DNA of 8,300 nt from Thermoplasmata archaeon. GTDB lineage: Archaea; Thermoplasmatota; Thermoplasmata; RBG-16-68-12. The position numbers were made by a program, and so were the translations under genes. The stretch lies in NCBI GenBank assembly GCA_013329855.1, contig DUJI01000141.1, positions 1-8,300 of the forward strand, given 5' to 3'. The notes under the pieces were generated by a model. That model ran no database searches and was not told the DNA's origin. It saw only the letters and a program-made list of their open reading frames with translations. Positions 1 to 5,651 of the stretch are shown here, piece after piece (within the stretch, counting starts at the first letter, position 1; the number at the start of each line of letters is the position of its first letter).

Positions 1-407
1 TGACGGCGCTCGAGAACGTCGAGCTGACGATGCTCTACACCCACACCCACTTGACGTCGCACCAGCAGCGGGAGAAAGCGCTGCGTGCGCTCGAGATCGT
101 CGGCCTTGCGGACCGCGCGGGCCATCATCCGAACCAGCTTTCCGGCGGCCAGCAGCAACGGATCGCCATTGCCGTCGCCCTGGCGAACGACCCGCCCCTG
201 CTCCTCGCGGACGAACCCACCGGCGAGCTGGACACGAAGACGGGCGCGGAGATCCTCCAGCTGTTCCAGACACTGAACCAGGACCTCAAGAAGACCATCC
301 TGGTCGTCACGCACGACCAGCGCGTCGCGAACATCGCCCACCGCGTGCTCCGCATCGAGGACGGGAAGATCACGGGGGAGACCGCGGCTCCGCCCCCAGC
401 CGCCTGA
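1..407 (+). CDS. ABC transporter ATP-binding protein, LolD/MacB type (5' partial)
   Basis: This is the C-terminal part of an ABC ATPase that would power a membrane transporter or lipoprotein/efflux-type complex from the cytosolic side. The reading frame is already open at base 3 and begins TALENVEL, the sequence that follows the Q-loop in LolD/MacB-like ATPases, so the Walker A motif and Q-loop lie upstream of the window. Visible motifs are the ABC signature LSGGQQQR (from about base 138), Walker B LLLADEP with the following D-loop (TGELD, about bases 198-235), and the H-loop histidine in VVTHD (about bases 303-317). It ends with TGA at 405-407. The partner permease is not seen downstream, because the next gene is a secreted peptidase after a 117-base gap, so it probably lies upstream. 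The family call is secure; the substrate is unknown. Confidence 0.93.
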   Translation, partial: TALENVELTMLYTHTHLTSHQQREKALRALEIVGLADRAGHHPNQLSGGQQQRIAIAVALANDPPLLLADEPTGELDTKTGAEILQLFQTLNQDLKKTILVVTHDQRVANIAHRVLRIEDGKITGETAAPPPAA

Positions 408-509
408 CGGTTCCCGTTGCCGCACGCCCCGTTCTCACCTCCCGGAATGAGCCCGCCTCGGTAGAGTAAAGACGGCGGTTCCTTCCCCCTCCCAGCGCAT
501 CCCGGCGGC

Positions 510-518
510 GGAGGAAGG
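510..518 (+). promoter_or_regulatory. Shine-Dalgarno site of the C11 peptidase gene, in a possible stem
   Basis: A GGAGGAAGG run lies 6 bases before the ATG at 525 and fixes that start. Bases 481-486 (CCTTCC) and 490-492 (TCC) are complementary to the whole run with a three-base bulge, so the site could be masked in the leader RNA. A weak TATA-like AGAGTAAA at 463-470 could be the promoter. Both ideas rest on sequence alone. Confidence 0.5.
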
Positions 519-524
519 GGACCC

Positions 525-1730
525 ATGCATCGGGTCGTGCGCATCGGAGCATGCTTGCTTGTGGGCCTCGCGTTGCTGGTGGCCGCCTGGGGCGTCGTCG
601 AAGCCAAGGCGCCGTCCACCGCCGCGTGGACCGTGATGGTGTACCTAGACGGAGACAACAACCTGGACCCCGACGCCCATGTGGACATGGCCGAGATGGC
701 CGCGGTGGGCTCGACCGCCTCGGTGAATGTGGTCGTCCTGCTGGACGAGTTCGACGGTCCCGCGAACCTGCTCAAGGTGAACCTCGGCGGAAGCCAGATC
801 GTGAACGGCTTCCCGCTCAACGGGAAGGAGGCCGACATGGGCGACGGCGCGACCCTCGCCACCTTCGTGGATTTCGTCGTCGCGAAGTTCCCCGCGCGGC
901 ACTACCTGCTCGACCTCTGGGACCATGGGGACGACTTCCGCGGCTTCGCGTGGGACGACCATCCGTACGCGGACGGGTCCCTCGGCAGCGACTTCATGAC
1001 CCACACGGAGATCATCAACGCCCTCGCGGGACACCACTTCGACGTCCTCGCGTTCGACGGCTGCGTCATGAGCAACCTCGAGGTGGCGTACGAGTACGCG
1101 GCCCGCGGCGTGTCCGCGGATTACCTCGTCGCCTCCGAGGAATACATCCCGAACCAGGGTTTCGCGTACGACACGATCCTGGGTCCCCTGGTCGCCAATC
1201 CCTCCATGGACGGATACGCCCTGGCGAAGGCGATCGTGGACTCCTACGTCGCCTACTATGACGGCGGAGGCTGGCAGGTCGGGCTCTCCGTGATCAAGCT
1301 CGCGGAGGCCCCGACTCTCGTGGGCGCCGTGTTCGATCTGGCGAGCGCGCTCGAGGCCAACATGCCTGCGTACCGCGATTGCATCGGAGAAGGGCGCGGG
1401 GCGGCCCACCTGGGCTGGTCCATGTATGGGTGGGAGGCCTTCGTCGACTTCCCCACGTGGGCCACGACGGTCCGCAGCTGCCTCGGGCCCGACGCGTGGC
1501 TCGGTCCGCTCTTTGACGGAGTGGATGCGGGGCTCGCGAGCGCGGTGCTGTACGTGCGGAACGCGCATGCCCTGGACGTCAAGGGCGCCGGCGGCGTCGG
1601 CGTGTTCTACCCCGGTTCCGAGGGGTCCTTCGTGAAGAACGTGTATTGGCACGGGGACTACTTCCTGGGGACGCGCTTCGCGGCCGACGGGTGGTACGCC
1701 TTCCTGCAGGCGTATTGGGGCGGGAAGTAA
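525..1730 (+). CDS. Secreted clostripain-family (peptidase C11) cysteine protease
   Basis: The predicted product is a 401-residue exported cysteine endopeptidase. Residues 1-29 form a signal peptide: MHRVVRIG, then a hydrophobic core of about residues 8-25, then small residues (VEAKA) suited to cleavage. The mature part opens with [14 protein letters not shown], the usual first strand of C11 peptidases. The catalytic dyad is visible as His134 in LWDHGDD and Cys180 in [10 protein letters not shown]; the latter is followed by [10 protein letters not shown], also typical of the family. Clostripain cleaves after arginine, but specificity cannot be read from this sequence. The ATG at 525 has a good Shine-Dalgarno site. 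The gene stands alone, 117 bases after the ABC ATPase, and converges on the minus-strand cyclodeaminase-like gene with a 50-base gap. Its role could be nutrient protein degradation or processing of surface proteins; the substrate is unknown. Confidence 0.88.
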   Translation: MHRVVRIGACLLVGLALLVAAWGVVEAKAPSTAAWTVMVYLDGDNNLDPDAHVDMAEMAAVGSTASVNVVVLLDEFDGPANLLKVNLGGSQIVNGFPLNGKEADMGDGATLATFVDFVVAKFPARHYLLDLWDHGDDFRGFAWDDHPYADGSLGSDFMTHTEIINALAGHHFDVLAFDGCVMSNLEVAYEYAARGVSADYLVASEEYIPNQGFAYDTILGPLVANPSMDGYALAKAIVDSYVAYYDGGGWQVGLSVIKLAEAPTLVGAVFDLASALEANMPAYRDCIGEGRGAAHLGWSMYGWEAFVDFPTWATTVRSCLGPDAWLGPLFDGVDAGLASAVLYVRNAHALDVKGAGGVGVFYPGSEGSFVKNVYWHGDYFLGTRFAADGWYAFLQAYWGGK

Positions 1731-1780
1731 GTCGCACCGGGGACCGCCCCAAGGGAGGGACGCGGATTCCGAGCCGACGC

Positions 1781-2731
1781 TCAGAGGACGGTCTCCTTCC
1801 CGACCCCTTGTTCCCGGGCCCGTTCGTAGACGAGCGCGGCGACGGCCACATCCTCGATGGCGATTCCGAGGGACTTGAACAGGGTCAGATCCTCTGCGGA
1901 TTCTCGGCCCGCCACCCCGCCCGAGACAATCGCCGCAATCTCGTGCACCCGATCCCAACTCAGGATGCCGTCCCGGACGGGCTGGACCAGGTCGCCCGCC
2001 TCATGGCGGGCCTGGTCCGCGGAGTCCGCGGCGATCAAGGTGAACCGCCGGATGGCCTCGTCATCGAGCTCCCGCGAGTCGATGCGGTTGGCGCCCATGG
2101 CGTTGACGTGCATGCCCGGCTCGAGCCAAGCGCCGAGGACTACGGGGGACGACGAGCTCGTGGCCGCAACCACGATGTCCGAGCGCCGCACGGCTCGCTC
2201 TCCCGAGTCGACCGCGACCACGTCCACTCCGAGCGCCTTGCCCAGGCGTGCCGCGAACGACTGACGGCGGGTCGTGTCACGGGACGTGCAGCGAACGGAG
2301 GTCACCGGTCGCACGGCGCAAATTGCCTCGAGCTGGCTCTCCGCCTGCCATCCCGTGCCCACGAGCCCCACGACGGCGGCATCCTTGCGGGCCAGGTATT
2401 TCGTAGCGACACCGCTCGCGGCTCCGGTGCGGCGCTGCCCCATCCGGTTGGCCTGGAGGACCGCGAGGAGGGCTCCCGTGTTCCCGTCAAAAAGATGGAA
2501 CCAGAAGCGGACGCCCTCCCGGGATATGGAGTAATCCTTGTACCCGTAGTAGCCGCGGCCGGGCCAGGACGCTGCCATGAGGTTCAGGACGGCGTGGGGG
2601 CCGCGAACGCGTTGCCTCGGGCGGTTCTCCGCCCTGCCCTCGCCCAGATCGCCGAGCGCCCGCTCGACCTCGCGGATCGCGTCGTCCATGGGCAGGAGCC
2701 GGTCCACCTCCTCCTCGGTGAGGTAGAGCAT
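1781..2731 (-). CDS. Ornithine cyclodeaminase / mu-crystallin family NAD(P)-dependent enzyme
   Basis: A cytosolic enzyme of about 316 residues, normal for the family, which includes ornithine cyclodeaminase, archaeal alanine dehydrogenase and ketimine reductases. The N-terminus MLYLTEEEV fits the family start. Lys65 in YGYKDYS matches the conserved substrate-binding lysine region. RMGQRRTGAASG (about 96-107) precedes the Rossmann nucleotide-binding loop GLVGTG (122-127). AMGANRIDSREL (about 211-222) and FKSLGIAIEDV (about 285-295) are further family blocks. Classic cyclodeaminases have Asp after the Gly-Ala/Gly pair; here it is Asn215, which argues for a dehydrogenase or imine reductase rather than a true cyclodeaminase. 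The frame is open further upstream, but that part runs into the preceding gene and lacks family similarity, so ATG at 2731 is preferred. AAGAGGAG (minus strand, 2751-2758) lies unusually far (19 bases) from that start. It is probably co-transcribed with the molybdenum hydroxylase, 49 bases upstream. The substrate is unknown. Confidence 0.85.
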   Translation of the reverse strand: MLYLTEEEVDRLLPMDDAIREVERALGDLGEGRAENRPRQRVRGPHAVLNLMAASWPGRGYYGYKDYSISREGVRFWFHLFDGNTGALLAVLQANRMGQRRTGAASGVATKYLARKDAAVVGLVGTGWQAESQLEAICAVRPVTSVRCTSRDTTRRQSFAARLGKALGVDVVAVDSGERAVRRSDIVVAATSSSSPVVLGAWLEPGMHVNAMGANRIDSRELDDEAIRRFTLIAADSADQARHEAGDLVQPVRDGILSWDRVHEIAAIVSGGVAGRESAEDLTLFKSLGIAIEDVAVAALVYERAREQGVGKETVL

Positions 2732-2780
2732 CGGGACCCCGAAGGCCGCTCTCCTCTTGAACGCGCGGTCCGAGATCGGT

Positions 2781-4805
2781 TCAGGCCTTGACCGGGGCCA
2801 CAAGGACCTCAGGACGAAGGGGGGTCTCCGTGAGCCGGTGTCCTGCCTGCCGCTCCACGGCGCGGACCAGCGCGGGAGGCACACCGATCGCGGGGCTCTC
2901 TCCGACTCCCTTGGCGCCGTGCGGGGTGTTGGAACGGGTCTTCGCCGTCTTGACCACGAACGTGGGCATCTCCGTCGCGGACAGAAGCCCCGCGTCGCCG
3001 ATCGTCCCGACCAGGGGCTGGCCCTCCTCGTCGTACCACGCGCCTTCGGAGAGGACCTGCCCCATGCCCTGCGCGGACCCTCCCGCGACCTGGCTCTCCA
3101 GCATGGGCCGGTTCAGGACCTCGCCCGCGTCATAGTAGGCGACCACGTCCCGCACGCGGACGAGGCCGAACTCGTCCAGGTCTGCGGCGACCAGGTTCGC
3201 CCCGAGGGAATTGAAGTTGCCCTCGGGCTTGTAGAACACCTTGACGTCGTACTTGCCCGCGAGCAGTTTCTTGGCGGCGTAGGGTCCCTTCTGCCGCACG
3301 CGGGCCTTCAGCTTGCGGGCCGCCTCGATCACCGCGCCGCCCCCGACGATGGCCGTGCGGCTGCCCCAGCTGCCCACGCCCTTCGCCAGCGCGTCCGTGT
3401 CGCTCGGCTCCAGATCGATGAGACTTGGGTCCACGTCGAGTTCCTCGGACACGAGCCTCCGGACGAAGACCTCGTGCCCTTGCCCGTGCGGCTTGCCTCC
3501 GAGCCAGACCTTGATCCGGCCGTCCCGCCACGCGATCCGAGCGCCTTCCCCGGAGTTCGCGGCGGGGACCAGGACGAAGGCCGAGAACCCCACGTTCCCG
3601 GATGGAGCGCGGTTGCGATCCCCGGTTTCCCGGATGGCATCCTCGAGGAACGACTTGAACGGCGGCACCTGGAGCCCCGTGGGCGACTTGAACGCCGCAT
3701 CCACGGCGTTGCGGAGCCGGACCTCGACGGGGTCGACGCGGATCTCGTCCGCGAGGAAGTCCATCATCCGCTCGATGAAGAAGGCCGCCTCCGGGCGGCC
3801 GGCGCCGCGGTAGGGCCCGAGCGGCACCTTGTTCGTGTACACCGCGCGGCCCGTCACGTGCGCCTTGGGGATGTGGTAGGGGCCCGTGGTCTGCATCCCG
3901 ATCCACCGGGGGGACCAGTCCGCCATCCCGGCGGAGTAGGCGCCGCCGTCGATGAGGAGGTCGCCCTTGAGCCCGAGGACGTGACCCTCGCGGTCCGCGA
4001 ACAATCTCATGCGCGCTCGCGCGCCGCGGCCCTGCTCCGTGGCCTGGAGGTGCTCCTGCCGCGTCTCGATCCATCGGACGGGCCGCTTCCGCTGCATGGC
4101 CACGTGCGCCGCGACGATGTACTCCGGGTAGATGCCCCCCTTGCTGCCGAAGGCACCGCCCGTATCCATCTGAATCACGCGGACCGCGCGCTTCGGGAGC
4201 TTCAGGCTCTCGCAGAATCCTTCCTGGAAACTCGGCACGGACTGGGTCGAGGCGAACACGGTGAGTCGCCGGCCGTCCCAGCGGACGACCACGCCTCGCG
4301 GTTCCAGCGGATTCGGGACCACGCGCACGTTCCGGAGGGTTTCCTCCACGACGACCGGGCTTGCGGGATCCTCGAACCGCCGACCGACCTGTCCCTCCCC
4401 GAAGACGTTGGACTTCGTGCCCGGATGGATGGGGTCCGCGCGGAGGGCCGCCTCGGGATCGGCCACCGCCTTGAGGGGCTCGTAGTCCACGGTGACGGAG
4501 TCCAAGAGGTCCTCCGCTTCCGCGGCGGTCTCTCCGGTGACCGCGGCGACGGGCTGCCCGACGTAGTTCACCCGGTCGCGCGCGAGGACCGGGTAGGCGA
4601 CGGGGCCCGTTCCGCCCGCGCCGCCCTCGCCCACCGCACTCATGTACGCCTTGACGTCCTTGGCCGTGATGCCCCCCTTCACGGAGCGCACGATCGCGCG
4701 CGCGTAGACGCTCCGCACAATCTTGAGGTGAATTAGGTCGGGGAAGTCGAGGTCCGCGACGAACGCCCCCTTCCCGGTCAGGAACCGTTCCATGCTGTCC
4801 GTCAT
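2781..4805 (-). CDS. Xanthine dehydrogenase/aldehyde oxidase family molybdopterin-binding subunit
   Basis: Catalytic large subunit of a molybdenum hydroxylase, which hydroxylates an aldehyde or N-heterocycle using water. It has 674 residues, shorter than the usual 750-800. RFLTGKGAFVADLD starts the hammerhead domain (about 7-110). The cofactor-binding half holds GGAFGSKGG (216-224) and GPYRGAGRPEA (330-340). The second cofactor domain shows GKPHGQGHE (437-445), a DTDALAKGVGSWGSR block (about 469-483) and GVGES (633-637), whose Glu636 matches the catalytic glutamate. The shortening lies partly in the hammerhead loop and partly between about 390 and 405. The PYRGAGR loop differs from the AYXCSFR loop of form I CO dehydrogenase, so CO oxidation is unlikely. 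The start is set by AGGAGG eight bases upstream (minus strand, 4814-4819). The 2Fe-2S and FAD subunits are not adjacent: upstream is a divergent gene, downstream the cyclodeaminase-like gene. The substrate is unknown. Confidence 0.9.
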   Translation of the reverse strand: MTDSMERFLTGKGAFVADLDFPDLIHLKIVRSVYARAIVRSVKGGITAKDVKAYMSAVGEGGAGGTGPVAYPVLARDRVNYVGQPVAAVTGETAAEAEDLLDSVTVDYEPLKAVADPEAALRADPIHPGTKSNVFGEGQVGRRFEDPASPVVVEETLRNVRVVPNPLEPRGVVVRWDGRRLTVFASTQSVPSFQEGFCESLKLPKRAVRVIQMDTGGAFGSKGGIYPEYIVAAHVAMQRKRPVRWIETRQEHLQATEQGRGARARMRLFADREGHVLGLKGDLLIDGGAYSAGMADWSPRWIGMQTTGPYHIPKAHVTGRAVYTNKVPLGPYRGAGRPEAAFFIERMMDFLADEIRVDPVEVRLRNAVDAAFKSPTGLQVPPFKSFLEDAIRETGDRNRAPSGNVGFSAFVLVPAANSGEGARIAWRDGRIKVWLGGKPHGQGHEVFVRRLVSEELDVDPSLIDLEPSDTDALAKGVGSWGSRTAIVGGGAVIEAARKLKARVRQKGPYAAKKLLAGKYDVKVFYKPEGNFNSLGANLVAADLDEFGLVRVRDVVAYYDAGEVLNRPMLESQVAGGSAQGMGQVLSEGAWYDEEGQPLVGTIGDAGLLSATEMPTFVVKTAKTRSNTPHGAKGVGESPAIGVPPALVRAVERQAGHRLTETPLRPEVLVAPVKA

Positions 4806-4813
4806 CCCACAGG

Positions 4814-4819
4814 CCTCCT
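4814..4819 (-). promoter_or_regulatory. Shine-Dalgarno site of the molybdenum hydroxylase gene
   Basis: AGGAGG reads on the minus strand eight bases before the ATG at 4805. It decides that start over the in-frame ATG four codons further in. A second AGGAGG copy sits at 4831-4836, too far away to serve this start. Confidence 0.65.
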
Positions 4820-4849
4820 CGTTGCTTCCGCCTCCTCGTACCGCGCCGG

Positions 4850-4865
4850 GGCGATAAGCCTTTGC
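4850..4865 (-). promoter_or_regulatory. Candidate promoter for the molybdenum hydroxylase / cyclodeaminase-like unit
   Basis: On the minus strand the sequence reads GCAAAGGCTTATCG: a purine/A-rich BRE-like stretch followed by a weak TATA-like CTTATC (4853-4858) in an otherwise very GC-rich region. Initiation about 25 bases downstream, near 4830, would give a leader of about 25 bases that carries the Shine-Dalgarno site at 4814-4819. This is inferred from position and composition only. Confidence 0.33.
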
Positions 4866-4903
4866 GGTCCGCCGAAGCGGGAGCCTACCATCCGAACCGC
4901 TCC

Positions 4904-4910
4904 TATTTAT
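4904..4910 (+). promoter_or_regulatory. TATA box for a leaderless HTH_10 regulator transcript
   Basis: TATTTAT is the most AT-rich heptamer in this intergenic region. Its centre at 4907 lies 27 bases before the ATG at 4934, so archaeal initiation about 25-27 bases downstream of the box centre would fall on or next to the start codon, giving a leaderless mRNA. No clear Shine-Dalgarno site precedes that ATG, which agrees. A CCGAAC hexamer at 4892-4897, just upstream of the box, matches one arm of the dyad found before the nitrite reductase gene. Confidence 0.5.
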
Positions 4911-4933
4911 CAGGGCAGCGGAATGAGTCTCCG

Positions 4934-5578
4934 ATGATCGAGGCCGTGCTCCGGGTCACCCTCCCCTGCAGCTGGGTCACGGAGGTCACGGGGAAGCATG
5001 GCGCCACGGTGAACCTGGTCGAGCAGAAGCCCGCGGGTGACACCACCCTGCAGAGCCTCGTGGAGATCGACCCGGGGGACGCCGCGCCCGAGGCCGTCCT
5101 GGCGACGCTGCGTGCGAACCCCTTCGTCCACAACGTGGAGGCCATCGTACCCCCCAAGGGGAAGATCCTCGCGACCCTGCTCGTGGACAGCTGCCACGCC
5201 TGCCACACGCTCGCCCACTCGGAATGCTTCCTCACGGACGCGACCGCCACGGAGCGCGGCGGGCTGGAGTGGCGTCTCCTGGCCCCCCGCCGATCCTCCG
5301 TGGAATCCGTCGTGAACACGCTCCGGGGCCGCGGAATCTCCGTGGAGCTCCTCGCGATCAAGTCCGTGAAGGGGTCGGGAAGCCTCACGGACCGCCAGGC
5401 CCGGGTCCTGAGTCTCGCGTACCAGCTCGGGTACTTCGAGTTCCCCAAGAAGATCAACCTCTCCGACCTCGCCAAGAAACTCGGCGTGGCCAAGTCCTCC
5501 CTGTCCGAGACCCTGCGCACAGGGGAGGAGAAGATCCTCCACGAGTACTTCCAGGGTCTCATGAAACGGCCGCGGTGA
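4934..5578 (+). CDS. HTH_10 (bacterio-opsin activator type) regulator with CXXCH cluster
   Basis: A 214-residue cytosolic DNA-binding regulator. The C-terminal part, about 151-205, is a clear HTH_10 domain: LTDRQARVLSLAYQLGYFEF, then NLSDLAKKLGVAKSSLSETL, matching the Bat-type helix-turn-helix. The N-terminal 145 residues look like two repeated strand-helix-strand (ferredoxin/ACT-like) halves, about 1-77 and 78-145; this fold is my inference from the alternating pattern. At the start of the second half lies a Cys/His cluster: Cys87, His88, Cys90, His91, His95 and Cys98. It contains CXXCH, but there is no signal peptide, so covalent haem is unlikely and metal or redox sensing is more plausible. 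The frame is open upstream to a TTG at 4862, but that extension overlaps the TATA-like box, so ATG 4934 is chosen. Divergent from the molybdenum hydroxylase and upstream of the nitrite reductase, it may control either. Confidence 0.87.
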   Translation: MIEAVLRVTLPCSWVTEVTGKHGATVNLVEQKPAGDTTLQSLVEIDPGDAAPEAVLATLRANPFVHNVEAIVPPKGKILATLLVDSCHACHTLAHSECFLTDATATERGGLEWRLLAPRRSSVESVVNTLRGRGISVELLAIKSVKGSGSLTDRQARVLSLAYQLGYFEFPKKINLSDLAKKLGVAKSSLSETLRTGEEKILHEYFQGLMKRPR

Positions 5579-5582
5579 CCCT

Positions 5583-5598
5583 CCCGAACGGGTTCGGG
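5583..5598. promoter_or_regulatory. 16-bp dyad, candidate operator before the nitrite reductase gene
   Basis: CCCGAAC (5583-5589) and GTTCGGG (5592-5598) are perfect 7-base inverted arms around a GG spacer. The dyad starts four bases after the regulator's stop codon and ends seven bases before a weak TATA-like CTTACT (5606-5611), the position expected for an activator site in an archaeal promoter. It could instead fold as a six-pair hairpin with a CGGG loop, but no T-run follows, so a terminator role is less likely. Confidence 0.4.
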
Positions 5599-5605
5599 GA
5601 GCCGA

Positions 5606-5611
5606 CTTACT
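5606..5611 (+). promoter_or_regulatory. Weak TATA-like element before the nitrite reductase gene
   Basis: CTTACT is a small AT-richer patch. Initiation about 25 bases downstream, near 5634, would give a short leader carrying GGTGG (5641-5645), a weak ribosome-binding match six bases before the ATG at 5652. The geometry fits but the element is poor, so this is tentative. Confidence 0.22.
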
Positions 5612-5651
5612 CGTGCGGGACGTTCGTCCGTCCGCAGCGTGGTGGATGTCC

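Noticed and set aside
1731..1780. Terminator between the convergent peptidase and cyclodeaminase-like genes
   Set aside because: The 50-base gap has no T-run on either strand and no convincing stem.
645..1958. A 437-codon minus-strand frame across the C11 peptidase and into the next gene
   Set aside because: It has no domain, overlaps two well-supported genes and shows shadow-frame composition.
2732..2884. Upstream extension of the cyclodeaminase-like protein to 2884
   Set aside because: It would overlap the end of the molybdenum hydroxylase gene and adds an Arg/Pro/Ser-rich segment unlike the family N-terminus.
2757..4736. A 659-codon open frame on the plus strand, antisense to the molybdenum hydroxylase gene
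   Set aside because: Its translation is low-complexity Arg/Gly/Val/His/Asp-rich with no recognisable domain, while the minus strand carries all the family motifs. Long antisense frames are expected in GC-rich coding DNA.
4181..4805. Form I CO dehydrogenase large subunit (coxL) identity for the molybdenum hydroxylase
   Set aside because: The active-site loop reads PYRGAGR instead of the AYXCSFR signature, and the small and medium subunit genes are not adjacent.
4862..4933. N-terminal extension of the HTH_10 regulator from an upstream in-frame TTG
   Set aside because: The extension overlaps the TATA-like box at 4904-4910 and has no ribosome-binding site or family-like sequence; ATG 4934 begins directly with the conserved first strand.
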